Part shown: one piece after another, positions 15,484-23,407 of the stretch
How positions within the stretch are numbered: position 1 is the stretch's first letter
How the letters are laid out: every line of letters begins with the position of its first letter
NCBI GenBank assembly: GCA_016125155.1
Contig: WGMI01000009.1
Location: 1-39,675, forward strand
Direction of reading: 5' to 3'
DNA length: 39,675 nucleotides
Source of the DNA: a bacterium
GTDB taxonomy: Bacteria > Bacteroidota > Bacteroidia > Flavobacteriales > Schleiferiaceae
Notes under the pieces: generated by a model
What the model was told of the DNA's origin: nothing
Seen by the model: the letters and a program-made list of their open reading frames with translations, nothing else
Database searches by the model: none
Made by a program: the position numbers and the translations under genes

Positions 15484-17103
15484 TTACTTGACCAAAGCTC
15501 CTACTTTTGGGCCCCCAGCGAGAATTTCGTTGCTGGCATTCGAGGCAAACTGTTCGAAATTCTTGTTGAAGCGGTTGGCCAAATCGATGGCCGTTTTGTC
15601 GTACGCTTCCTTGTCCGCCCAGGTAGAGCGCGGGTTTAAGAGCTCCGATGGAACATTGGGGCAGGCCGTTGGTATCCACAGTCCAAAAATGGGATGCTCT
15701 GTAAACTCAACCCCGGTCAATTGACCTTCGAGGGCTGCGGTAATCATAGCGCGGGTATAGCTGAGCTTCATTCGAGCTCCTACACCATAGCTTCCCCCCG
15801 ACCAGCCCGTGTTGACGAGCCATACGTTGACGCCATTCTCGCGCATTTTGCGCCCGAGCATTTCACCGTATACCGTTGGGTGCAAGGGCATAAAAGCCTT
15901 GCCAAAGCAAGCAGAGAACGAAGGTTGAGGCTCGGTAACCCCCATTTCGGTTCCAGCCACCTTGGCGGTATAGCCCGAAATAAAGTGATACATGGCCTGG
16001 CCCGGGGTCAGTTTGCTGATGGGGGGCAATACCCCGAAGGCATCGGCCGTCAAGAAGAAAATGTTCTTGGGGTTGTGTCCCAAGGAAGGCACCGCGATGT
16101 TGCGAATGTGCTCGATGGGATAGCTCACCCGGGTATTTTCGGTAATCGAAGAGTCGGTGTAGTCGACTTCGTCGGTTCCGGGTTTAAATACGACGTTTTC
16201 GAGTAGCGCTCCCTGTTTGATGGCGCGGAAAATGTCGGGCTCCTTTTCTTCGCTCAAATCGATGGCTTTGGCATAACAACCGCCTTCAAAGTTGAAGATG
16301 ACATTGTTTTCGCTCCAACCGTGTTCGTCGTCTCCGATCAGTTTGCGGTTGGGGTCGGCGGAGAGGGTGGTCTTGCCTGTACCCGACAATCCAAAGAAGA
16401 CCGCGGTGTCGCCCTTTTCGCCCAAATTGGCCGAGCAGTGCATGCTCAGGGTGTTGCGCTGATGGGGCAAAATGAAGTTGAGTGCAGAAAATACACCTTT
16501 CTTGATCTCGCCTGTGTAGGCCGAACCTCCGACAAGGATCATCTTCCGTCCAAAGTTCAGAATCGAAAAATTGTGCTGACGGGTGCCGTCAACCGCCGGG
16601 TTGGCGCGAAAACCGGGGGCACACAGCACCACCCAGTCGGGTTCAAAAGTTTCGAGTTCTTCGACCGATGGGCGCAAGAACATATTGTTGACGAAAATGC
16701 TCGACCACGGAAGTTCCATGATCACCCGAATCTTCAGCCGATACTCCGGATCGGCGCAGGCATACACATCGCGGACATAGACCGGTTTTCCGCTCAAATA
16801 GCTTCCGATTTGGTTGGCGAGGCCATCGAATTTGGCGCCCTCAAAGGGCATATTGATGTCCCCCCACCACACCGAATTGGCGGTGAGTTCGTCCTTCACA
16901 ATAAAACGGTCTTTGGGAGACCGACCCGTGAACTCTCCAGTGTTTACGGCCAGGGCGCCAGATGAAGCGCGGCGTCCCATTCCGCCCTCGAGCGCAATGC
17001 TTTCGAGTTCAGCAATGGCGGAGTTCCAGAATTCCGCGGAAGCTTGGATGCCGAGTTTCGACAAATCGGCTGAGGCCGAACGAATCCCATTCTGTGCGTT
17101 CAT
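15484..17103 (-). CDS. pckA: Phosphoenolpyruvate carboxykinase (ATP)
   Basis: PckA converts oxaloacetate and ATP to phosphoenolpyruvate, CO2 and ADP, the gateway to gluconeogenesis. With the ATG at 17103 it is 539 residues, the family's normal size; ten more in-frame codons upstream are excluded because they overlap the promoter. Motifs: TGRSPKDRFIV near the N-terminus, GLSGTGKTTLSADPNR (P-loop, kinase-1a), DDEHGW and IFNFEGGCYAKAIDLS (kinase-2), and the ENTRVSYPIEHIRNI segment. The gene has its own exact -7 box 27 bp upstream and a strong terminator, so it is an independent unit, sensible for a carbon-source-regulated enzyme. No operator could be identified. Confidence 0.97.
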   Translation of the reverse strand: MNAQNGIRSASADLSKLGIQASAEFWNSAIAELESIALEGGMGRRASSGALAVNTGEFTGRSPKDRFIVKDELTANSVWWGDINMPFEGAKFDGLANQIGSYLSGKPVYVRDVYACADPEYRLKIRVIMELPWSSIFVNNMFLRPSVEELETFEPDWVVLCAPGFRANPAVDGTRQHNFSILNFGRKMILVGGSAYTGEIKKGVFSALNFILPHQRNTLSMHCSANLGEKGDTAVFFGLSGTGKTTLSADPNRKLIGDDEHGWSENNVIFNFEGGCYAKAIDLSEEKEPDIFRAIKQGALLENVVFKPGTDEVDYTDSSITENTRVSYPIEHIRNIAVPSLGHNPKNIFFLTADAFGVLPPISKLTPGQAMYHFISGYTAKVAGTEMGVTEPQPSFSACFGKAFMPLHPTVYGEMLGRKMRENGVNVWLVNTGWSGGSYGVGARMKLSYTRAMITAALEGQLTGVEFTEHPIFGLWIPTACPNVPSELLNPRSTWADKEAYDKTAIDLANRFNKNFEQFASNASNEILAGGPKVGALVK

Positions 17104-17130
17104 AGAAATGATGTAAATTGAAAGGGTGGG

Positions 17131-17138
17131 CAAAGGTA
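17131..17138 (-). promoter_or_regulatory. Bacteroidota -7 promoter box TACCTTTG for pckA
   Basis: The minus strand reads TACCTTTG, an exact TAnnTTTG match, 27 bases before the pckA ATG and 13 bases beyond the DUF423 stop. No clear -33 TTTG is seen at the expected distance. Confidence 0.65.
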
Positions 17139-17151
17139 CACGATAAACATC

Positions 17152-17556
17152 TCAGCCCTCCTGCGAGCCCCGCTTTGGACCGATGGATTTCATGAGCAAT
17201 ACAGTCCAGCCGGCGATGAGCACCAGTCCCCCCAGAGGTGTAATCGGCCCAAGCACAGCCCGAAGGGGCGCGGCGGGGGGTGAAAAAACGAGGCCATAGA
17301 TCGAACCGGAAAACAACAGGGTTCCAACGATCCAACCCATTGAAACCCACTTGAAGGAATCGGCTCGGGTCGACAGTCCCAGTGCCAGCAGTGCCAGCGC
17401 GTGATAGAGTTGATAGCGCACGGCGGTTTCAAAGCTGTCTAAGGCGTCCGGACTCAATCGACTCTCGAGGGCATGAGCGCCGAGCGCTCCCAAAATAACC
17501 GCGGTACCTCCGAAAAAAGAGGCCCAGCCGAGGGGTTTTCGAAAGAATCGTGGCAT
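17152..17556 (-). CDS. DUF423-family small membrane protein
   Basis: This 134-residue protein has four hydrophobic helices and the DUF423 signature: a first helix ending GALGAHALES, then ETAVRYQLYHALALLALG, LFSGSIYGL, and ITPLGGLVLIAGW. The family is widespread in bacteria, sits in the inner membrane and has no established function. The gene follows the DUF4476-like gene by 10 bp and is probably cotranscribed with it; pckA downstream has its own promoter. Confidence 0.93.
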   Translation of the reverse strand: MPRFFRKPLGWASFFGGTAVILGALGAHALESRLSPDALDSFETAVRYQLYHALALLALGLSTRADSFKWVSMGWIVGTLLFSGSIYGLVFSPPAAPLRAVLGPITPLGGLVLIAGWTVLLMKSIGPKRGSQEG

Positions 17557-17566
17557 GCACTTGGGT

Positions 17567-18550
17567 TTAGGGCTTGTCAGGTTGATCGCTCGAGTTCGGG
17601 GCGTACTCGGTCCAGGTCTCTTGAAAAGCAGCCCGAGTCCAAGGATACTCTAAGGTATTGCCGAGCTCTGAGAATCCCGGTGTTTGGGCGTAGGTAGGCA
17701 ATAAAAGGCGGAGCAGTTCGAGTTTGCTGAAGTCGTGGTCCAGGCAGCCGAGGAGGGTTTTGAGTTCGTCGGGACTGCATGTTTTGGAATGCGCGTAGGC
17801 CTCGGCGGCCTTGAGTCGATCGTATTGGTGTTCCAAAGTGCAGAGGGATTCGAGCGAGAGGGTCGGAAACTCCGGGCGTGCTTCGATCGAGGGAGATGGG
17901 GCCGGATCGCCCTCGGCGGTCGAGGCTCTAGTCGATTCCGTTTTTGGCAAGACTGGCTCGATGGGGTCGGAGGGGGACATCGCAATGCCCGCGACAGGGT
18001 TTGGCGGAGAAGTCAGGGTAGGAGCTTGCCCGCCAAGGGTTTCTTCTGGTAGGGAGGCAGCAGCGGGAGTCGGCGGTGCAACAGGGGGGGCGGTTGGAGG
18101 GACGGTCAAGACGGAGGCCATTTTCGTGGCCATGCCCGCAGGTACCGGAGCCACGAGACGGAGCTCGAGGGGTTTTTCGTCTCCGCGATAGCGCAATCGG
18201 TGGTGTGCGTCTTCCCGGGTCAATACATAATGTTGGTGGCCGGGTGCCATGGGGAGGGTCTGTTCGGCGAGCACAACCCCCTCGCGTTTTGCAGTGACCC
18301 TACACGGTGTTGTATCGGGAAGGGCGACGCCGGTCGCGGCGCAATCTTGGCAAGCGTGCAGAGTGCCGTTGGGCAACCGAACGCTCCAGTCCACGGGCCC
18401 GGTTTCGCTTTTCAGGCTGAGTCCAACGGGGCTCGGGGTTTGCGCTTGCAGCGGGGACGGAAGGATGCCGGCTAGACCTAGGATGCCGAGACACAGCGCT
18501 GCTGCGTGGAGCAACGGCGGATGTAAGCAGAGTATGGAGGGGTTCGGCAT
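17567..18550 (-). CDS. Secreted Pro/Ala-rich protein with C-terminal DUF4476-like domain
   Basis: From the ATG at 18550 the protein has 327 residues and a signal peptide ending near LPSPLQAQTPSP. A short beta-rich N-terminal domain includes a CxxC (ACQDCAATG). A long low-complexity linker (about 150-250) is rich in Pro, Ala, Thr and Ser. The last ~75 residues (LESLCTLEHQYDRLKAAEAYAHSKTCSPDELKTLLGCLDHDFSKLELLRLLLPTYAQ) resemble DUF4476, a helical repeat found in secreted Bacteroidota proteins; I am moderately sure of this. Probably periplasmic or surface-located; role unknown. It shares a symmetrical divergent promoter region with the saccharopine-dehydrogenase gene. The longer open frame upstream runs through that promoter and is rejected. 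Confidence 0.75.
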   Translation of the reverse strand: MPNPSILCLHPPLLHAAALCLGILGLAGILPSPLQAQTPSPVGLSLKSETGPVDWSVRLPNGTLHACQDCAATGVALPDTTPCRVTAKREGVVLAEQTLPMAPGHQHYVLTREDAHHRLRYRGDEKPLELRLVAPVPAGMATKMASVLTVPPTAPPVAPPTPAAASLPEETLGGQAPTLTSPPNPVAGIAMSPSDPIEPVLPKTESTRASTAEGDPAPSPSIEARPEFPTLSLESLCTLEHQYDRLKAAEAYAHSKTCSPDELKTLLGCLDHDFSKLELLRLLLPTYAQTPGFSELGNTLEYPWTRAAFQETWTEYAPNSSDQPDKP

Positions 18551-18559
18551 CTTCGGGGT

Positions 18560-18590
18560 CAAAGGTATGTTGGGGCTGCGCATACCTTTG
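18560..18590. promoter_or_regulatory. Symmetrical divergent promoter: inverted TACCTTTG boxes
   Basis: CAAAGGTATG at 18560-18569 and CATACCTTTG at 18581-18590 form a perfect 10-bp inverted repeat with an 11-bp spacer. Each arm contains an exact TAnnTTTG -7 box pointing outward: minus strand toward the DUF4476-like gene (ATG 9 bases beyond) and plus strand toward the saccharopine-dehydrogenase gene (ATG 30 bases beyond). The two promoters must share or block each other's -33 region, so simultaneous use seems unlikely. The palindrome could also be a repressor site. Confidence 0.6.
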
Positions 18591-18620
18591 GGCGCTCTAA
18601 CCCTCCTTTTCCTTTTGCGC

Positions 18621-19949
18621 ATGCGCATTCTCGTGATTGGTGCGGGCCGCAGCACCGGAAGTCTGATCGAATATTTGCTGGAGCATTCGGGCTCTATGGA
18701 TGCCACCTTGGTCGTGGCCGACCGCGATGTGGCATTGGCCGAGCGGAAGACAGGAGGGCATCCGCGGGCATCGGCCGTGGCCTTTGAGTTGGGCAATGTC
18801 GATCAACTCAAACGCCTTGTTTCGGCGTGCGATTTGGTGGTGTCGATGCTGCCGGCCGAACTGCATGTGAATGTGGCCAAAGAGTGCATTGCTCAGAGCA
18901 AGCATATGGTGACGGCGAGCTATTTGCCTCCGGTCATGGCGTCCATGAACGACGAGGCCCGCGCCAAGGGGTTGATCTTGCTCAACGAAATTGGGGTCGA
19001 TCCGGGGATTGATCATTTAAGTGCGGTTCAAATTTTGGATCGGCTCCGCGCCCGGGGTGTCGAGATGCGCGGTTTTGAATCGTTTACGGGGGGGTTGCCG
19101 GCTCCTTCAAGCGACAACAATCCGTGGAACTACAAATTCACGTGGAATCCGAGGAATGTGGTGTTGGCAGGGGCTGGAGGCGCGGTCAAGTTTATTCAAG
19201 AAGGGCAGTACAAGTACATTCCCTACCACCAGGTGTTTCGGCGCACCGAGTTTTTTAAGGTCGATGGGTACGGGCGTTTTGAGGGGTATGCGAACCGGGA
19301 TTCGCTCCGATACCGTTCGGTGTATGGGTTGGATTCGATTCCGACGATTTATCGGGGCACGTTGCGACGCCCGGGTTTTTGCCGGGCTTGGGATGTGTTT
19401 GTCAAGCTGGGGATGACGGACGATTCGTACCGCATCGAGGCTTCGTGCTCGATGAGTTGGAGGCAGTTTACCAATACGTTTTTGGCCTACCACCCCACGG
19501 ATAGTGTGGAGTTGAAGTTTCGCCATTATTTGGGAATCGCCCAGGACGACCCCATCATGGATAAATTCGAATGGTTGGGGTTGTTTTCGAACGAGCCGAT
19601 TGGGCTGGAAGAAGCATCGCCAGCCGAGATTTTGCAGAAAAAGCTCGAAGAAAAGTGGAAGTTGGAGCCGGGGGAACGGGATATGATTGTGATGCACCAT
19701 TTGTTCGATTTCGTCGAAAACGGCGTGCTCAAGCGGCTTACTTCGAGCATGGTCTACGAAGGGTTGGACGATCAGCGCACGGCCATGGCACAAACGGTAG
19801 GGCTTCCGGTGGGCATTGCCGTCCGGTTGATCCTCTCGGGCCAGATTACCCAGCGCGGGGTGTTGCTGCCGATTCACAGAGAGTTCTATGAACCTATGCT
19901 CAGAGAATTGGAGGGTTATGGGGTGCGGTTTGTGGAGAGAGAGGGGTAG
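18621..19949 (+). CDS. Saccharopine dehydrogenase-family (LYS9-like) oxidoreductase
   Basis: From the ATG at 18621 the protein has 442 residues. It begins MRILVIGAGRSTGSLIEYLL, a Rossmann GxGxxx motif at the very N-terminus. CDLVVSMLPAELHVNVAKECI, HMVTASYLPP and LLNEIGVDPGIDHLSA follow, the last a hallmark of the glutamate-forming saccharopine reductase family. GGLPAPSSDNNPWNYKFTWNPRNVV continues the conserved substrate-domain signature. The family acts in lysine metabolism (saccharopine to lysine or aminoadipate semialdehyde plus glutamate) and related steps such as carboxynorspermidine formation; the exact substrate here is not readable. The frame is open for 370 bases further upstream, but that part is antisense to the divergent gene. 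A REP hairpin follows immediately after the stop. Confidence 0.9.
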   Translation: MRILVIGAGRSTGSLIEYLLEHSGSMDATLVVADRDVALAERKTGGHPRASAVAFELGNVDQLKRLVSACDLVVSMLPAELHVNVAKECIAQSKHMVTASYLPPVMASMNDEARAKGLILLNEIGVDPGIDHLSAVQILDRLRARGVEMRGFESFTGGLPAPSSDNNPWNYKFTWNPRNVVLAGAGGAVKFIQEGQYKYIPYHQVFRRTEFFKVDGYGRFEGYANRDSLRYRSVYGLDSIPTIYRGTLRRPGFCRAWDVFVKLGMTDDSYRIEASCSMSWRQFTNTFLAYHPTDSVELKFRHYLGIAQDDPIMDKFEWLGLFSNEPIGLEEASPAEILQKKLEEKWKLEPGERDMIVMHHLFDFVENGVLKRLTSSMVYEGLDDQRTAMAQTVGLPVGIAVRLILSGQITQRGVLLPIHREFYEPMLRELEGYGVRFVEREG

Positions 19950-19951
19950 AG

Positions 19952-19979
19952 TTGGCACGAGCCGGGAGGCTCGTGCCAA
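19952..19979. repeat. REP hairpin 1 (12-bp perfect stem, GGGA loop)
   Basis: TTGGCACGAGCC at 19952-19963 pairs perfectly with GGCTCGTGCCAA at 19968-19979 around the loop GGGA. It starts 2 bp past the saccharopine-dehydrogenase stop codon and may double as a transcript-end hairpin. The same sequence recurs at 20113, 20713, 20742 and 23408. Confidence 0.9.
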
Positions 19980-20112
19980 GATTGCTGCTTAAGACGAAAT
20001 ACGTTTCTATTTGTTAGAATAATATTACAAGTTACCAAAAGTTAATCTGATTTATTGAGCAGTTTTGCTTCATCCTAACAAACGGATGATTTCCGTCCAC
20101 TGACTAAACCGC

Positions 20113-20139
20113 TGGCGCGAGCCTCCCGGCTCGTGCCAA
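20113..20139. repeat. REP hairpin 2, inverted relative to REP 1
   Basis: This copy is the reverse complement of REP 1 (loop TCCC) with one base change (TGGCGCGAGCC instead of TGGCACGAGCC). REP 1 and REP 2 therefore form an inverted pair enclosing about 130 bp of AT-rich DNA with no gene (19980-20112), the usual form of a BIME. The transposase ATG starts 15 bp beyond it. Confidence 0.88.
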
Positions 20140-20154
20140 GATGATTTTCCGATA

Positions 20155-20682
20155 ATGAGCAGAAAATACAAGTTCAGAAACCCCGCAGGTATCTATTTCG
20201 TCAGCTTTGCTACTGTCTTTTGGGTTGACGTTTTTACCCGGAAATTGTATTTCGATGAAGTTGTTGAGAGTCTTCGGTTTTGTCAGGAGCGCAAGGGAAT
20301 GCAGCTCTTTGGTTGGTGCATCATGACCAATCACGCCCACCTCATCTTCAGATCGGATGAAAACGATCCATCAGAAATCATGCGGGCCATCAAAACGTAC
20401 ACATCGAATGCGATTCAGAAAAGGATTCAAAACAACCCTCGCGAAAGTAGAAGAGCTTATCTCTTAGCATTGTTCCAACGTGCCGCGGAGAATAAAAGCA
20501 ATGTTCGGAAGGGGCAATTTTGGCGACAGGACAACCAACCCATTGAAATCTGGAAGGAGTATGTTTTTTTTCGGGTGCTGAATTACATCCACTACAATCC
20601 GGTGAAAGAGGGTTTGTGGAAAAGCCTGAGCATTGGAGATACAGCAGTGCTGCTCGGTATAAGGGGATGGAGGGTTTACTGA
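20155..20682 (+). CDS. REP-associated Y1 (IS200-like) transposase, RAYT
   Basis: The 175-residue protein has the transposase-17/Y1 features: YKFRNPAGIYFVSFATVFWVDVFTR at the N-terminus, the HUH metal motif in GWCIMTNHAHLIF (His58 and His60), a charged helix region with WRQDNQPIEIW, and the C-terminal RVLNYIHYNPVKEGLW typical of RAYTs. RAYTs are single-copy domesticated relatives of IS200/IS605 transposases that cut single-stranded REP hairpins. Here REP hairpins lie directly upstream (20113-20139) and downstream (20703-20758), supporting the assignment. Length and motifs look intact, so it may be active. Parts of the gene are AT-richer than the neighbouring housekeeping genes (40% GC in one hand-counted line). 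Confidence 0.92.
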   Translation: MSRKYKFRNPAGIYFVSFATVFWVDVFTRKLYFDEVVESLRFCQERKGMQLFGWCIMTNHAHLIFRSDENDPSEIMRAIKTYTSNAIQKRIQNNPRESRRAYLLALFQRAAENKSNVRKGQFWRQDNQPIEIWKEYVFFRVLNYIHYNPVKEGLWKSLSIGDTAVLLGIRGWRVY

Positions 20683-20702
20683 AATTGTCTGAAATAGAGA
20701 TG

Positions 20703-20758
20703 TTTTTTTAAGATGGCACGAGCCGGGAGTTTTTTTTAAAAATGGCACGAGCCGGGAG
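20703..20758. repeat. Tandem pair of REP half-sites downstream of the transposase
   Basis: Two nearly identical units of 27 and 28 bases lie head to tail (20703-20729 and 20731-20758). Each is TTTTTTTAA followed by a short A/G link and ATGGCACGAGCCGGGAG. Each contains only the left arm and loop of the REP hairpin; the right arm is missing, so neither folds as REP 1 does. They may be remains of REP formation or excision, or target half-sites of the transposase. Confidence 0.8.
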
Positions 20759-20783
20759 CTTGCTCCGATCAACAAGGCTCAAG

Positions 20784-22805
20784 TCAATGGACGGTTCTCC
20801 GAATGTATTCCGCGGGAAGTTCTTCGAGGAACGATGATGGTTGAGATTCGTCTCCGAGCAAATAAACCCTCTCTCGGGCACGGGTTAGGGCTACGTAGAA
20901 AAGCCTGCGCTCTTCCTCAAGGAGTTCGACAGGATTCTTGGGATGAATCAACCAGTGAATGCGATCGCCCAACCAATCGTCAGGAAAACCATAAGTCCCT
21001 TGTTTCAACCCCACCAAAAAGACCACTTTGGCTTCAAGTCCCTTAGAAGCGTGAATGGTCTTGGCGTTCACTTTGATCTTATTCGTCCGGAAGAATTCGT
21101 GGTAAGGGTCAAAGTGCATGGTTCGTCGATAGAGAAACAAGATGTCTTCGTCATGGTAGCCAGAGGCCTTGAGGTTTTCGATTTCTGAAGCTGCGAACAG
21201 CGCCAGCTCCTCCTGATTCCGGCCCAGATGAATCGTGATTTTCTCCCCAGGCCCCATAGCCGATTCAACGTGCTTTTGGACTTGATTCTTGTTCCGCTTC
21301 ATCACCTCGCTGCTTGCTTCAACAATCGGAACATGACTCCGGTAGTTCTTGACCAGAGAAATGACCTTGGCGGGTGGGAAATGCTCCTCAAAGCGGACGA
21401 TGTAGTCCATTTCTGAACCCCGAAAACCATAAATACTTTGCCAATCGTCGCCTACACAGAACAGATGGGTCTTGGGGCCGAGCAATTTCTGTACGAGTCG
21501 AATCTGTAAGTGGTTGACATCCTGAAACTCGTCTATGAGAAGGTGCTCAATGCCTGAACTCAAATGTTCCGTCCAGGAGGGATCTGCATCCAGACGCTGT
21601 AGTGTATAAATCAACAAATCGTTGAAGTCAAGATAACTGTGGTCTTTCATTTGCCGCTCGGTTTCTTCAAACAGGGGCAAAGCCAGCTCATAAAAGGACC
21701 GCGTACGGTCGTGGGGCTCATTCTGAGTTCGCGCACGCATTTCTTCCACGGTGAGACCAAATGACTTGATTTTGTCGAAGGTCTCTTCCATTCGCTTTAA
21801 GAGAACTTTGAGTTCTTTTTGATACGGTTTAAACTCTTGATCCATACTGATTTGGACCGGCTCTGAATGGGCATTGAGGCGATCGCGAAGCGTTTCGTCT
21901 AAATACCGGTGAATCACTTGGTGGTCCTTCATCATCTCCTCAGTGGTGTACACACAGCGCATTCCGGCCCAACGATAGACTACTCTTTTTTGGGCTTCTT
22001 GAGAGCTCAGATCACTCGTATGTTCTAAGTACAGTTCCGATGCAGGAAGATAGAAGTCGGGATAATAGTCTCGACCATCAATGTGTACCCGTCGCTCGTA
22101 TTCGAATTCAATCTGGTGACGGTACAACCAATCTGCAATGAATGCCTCGGATTTGCTTCGAACCCGCGTTCCATTCAACGTAGTATAGCGAAAATCAGCT
22201 CGTTCTTCTGCAGATTTGTATTCTTGTCGATCAATACGATCCACGAAGTAGTCTATGAGATAGCGTTTAAATTTTAGTCGATAGTCGTTGTCCTGGCTCA
22301 GAACTTTGAGCGCGTCTACAATCAAGTCTTTCTTTTTTTTAACGGCAGAGAAGGGCTCAAATTCAGGATCGGGCTTTTCATTCGTCAGGATCTTGAATTG
22401 GTTGTCGAAATCTGGAGTAATTCCCTTTCTCAGAAGTTGATAGCAAAGAGCATGGAATGTTTCGATTCGCAACCCTGACAGAATGGTGCTTTCTTTTTTG
22501 CGCTTATTCCGAAGCGTTCGTTTCTCAGGGAATTTCAGGAGGCGATCAGAAATTTCAGCCAGATGTCCTGTATAACCCGGTTGCTGCTCAATTAGACGAT
22601 CTACCATCTCATCACAGGCATTCCGAGTAAATGTGATGGCTAGGATTTTCGATGCCGGCACCTTTCTTTTTTCAATGAGGTAGGCAATTTTCTGCAGAAG
22701 GGTTTTGGTCTTTCCACTGCCAGCCCCAGCCAATATCAACAGCCGCTGACTGTCGTCCGCCACTGCCAAGAGTTGTTCGTGATTCAGATCATTGAGATCG
22801 AGCAT
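20784..22805 (-). CDS. UvrD/HelD-type superfamily 1 helicase with inserted PD-(D/E)XK nuclease-like module
   Basis: Of 673 residues, the helicase motifs are Walker A AGAGSGKTKT (26-35), motif Ia AITFTRNACDEM, TFHAL (116-120), Walker B/motif II LIDEFQDV (423-430), motif III VGDDWQSIYGFRG (451-463), motif IV KNYRS, motif V TIHASKGLEAKVVFLVG, and motif VI FYVALTRARERVYLLG. Between Ia and II, residues 215-265 read VRSKSEAFIADWL, then YYPDFYLP, then YLEHTS: Glu220, Asp250 and Glu261 fit a PD-(D/E)XK nuclease core with His-Thr instead of the lysine. UvrD/HelD helicases with such inserts occur in DNA repair and mobile defence contexts. The gene lies between REP repeats and has lower GC (42% and 48% in two hand-counted lines) than ychF or parE (55% and 62%), suggesting acquisition. 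No partner nuclease or ATPase gene accompanies it. Confidence 0.88.
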   Translation of the reverse strand: MLDLNDLNHEQLLAVADDSQRLLILAGAGSGKTKTLLQKIAYLIEKRKVPASKILAITFTRNACDEMVDRLIEQQPGYTGHLAEISDRLLKFPEKRTLRNKRKKESTILSGLRIETFHALCYQLLRKGITPDFDNQFKILTNEKPDPEFEPFSAVKKKKDLIVDALKVLSQDNDYRLKFKRYLIDYFVDRIDRQEYKSAEERADFRYTTLNGTRVRSKSEAFIADWLYRHQIEFEYERRVHIDGRDYYPDFYLPASELYLEHTSDLSSQEAQKRVVYRWAGMRCVYTTEEMMKDHQVIHRYLDETLRDRLNAHSEPVQISMDQEFKPYQKELKVLLKRMEETFDKIKSFGLTVEEMRARTQNEPHDRTRSFYELALPLFEETERQMKDHSYLDFNDLLIYTLQRLDADPSWTEHLSSGIEHLLIDEFQDVNHLQIRLVQKLLGPKTHLFCVGDDWQSIYGFRGSEMDYIVRFEEHFPPAKVISLVKNYRSHVPIVEASSEVMKRNKNQVQKHVESAMGPGEKITIHLGRNQEELALFAASEIENLKASGYHDEDILFLYRRTMHFDPYHEFFRTNKIKVNAKTIHASKGLEAKVVFLVGLKQGTYGFPDDWLGDRIHWLIHPKNPVELLEEERRLFYVALTRARERVYLLGDESQPSSFLEELPAEYIRRTVH

Positions 22806-22948
22806 AGCATGAAAGGTGTTACGACGGAAAAAGGATGTTGATGACGGTCGCCAAAGTAGCGATCAAACAAGAAACTTGATCTCGCCTGTTTTTTGCGGCG
22901 CTGCGATAACCGTATTGTTTCCGAAAGCCCCCCTCTTTTACGCGACGA

Positions 22949-23386
22949 TCATCCTCCTTTTCCTGCTGCTTCAAGCAGGGGAGCGATTTCAAACTTAGTC
23001 ATGCGGAGAAAGGCTTCTACCACTTTGGGGGCAGTGACCGGGTCGCGCATCAAATCGCTGAGGACGGAGGGCACGATCTGCCAAGAAACCCCAAAGCGAT
23101 CGTCGAGCCAACCGCAGCGGTTGTACACCCCTCCTGTGCCCAGTATTTCCCAGTAATAGTCAATCTCCTCTTGGCTATCGCACGTCACCACAAGGGAATG
23201 TGCTGGGCTAAAGCGATAGGAAGTGCGGCTGTTGAGCGCCATAAACCGCGCTCCATTGAGTTCGAACACCAGTATCATTGGGTCTTCGGACACCTTATGG
23301 GAATCGCGAAACACGCTGCAGTAGAAATCAACCGCTTCCTGAGCTTGTCCATCGAACCACAAACAGGGGTAAATGGGGTGGGTCAT
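22949..23386 (-). CDS. VOC-family PhnB-like protein
   Basis: This 145-residue protein has the PhnB / 3-demethylubiquinone-methyltransferase-like signature: a start YPCLWFDGQAQEAVDFYCSVF, the strand MILVFELNGARFMALN, the FSPAHSLVVTCDSQEEIDYYWEIL segment, GWLDDRFGVSWQIVP, and a helical tail with MTKFEIAPLLEAA. It is a metal-binding beta-alpha-beta-beta-beta fold protein of unknown substrate, common in Bacteroidota. A REP hairpin lies between it and the next minus-strand gene. The 143 bp between its stop and the helicase start (22806-22948) holds no gene I can support. Confidence 0.9.
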   Translation of the reverse strand: MTHPIYPCLWFDGQAQEAVDFYCSVFRDSHKVSEDPMILVFELNGARFMALNSRTSYRFSPAHSLVVTCDSQEEIDYYWEILGTGGVYNRCGWLDDRFGVSWQIVPSVLSDLMRDPVTAPKVVEAFLRMTKFEIAPLLEAAGKGG

Positions 23387-23407
23387 CGGGATTGAAATAC
23401 AGAATGA

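Noticed and set aside
18249..18620. N-terminal extension of the saccharopine-dehydrogenase-family protein
   Set aside because: It is antisense to the divergent secreted-protein gene and crosses the promoter; the Rossmann motif begins right at the ATG at 18621.
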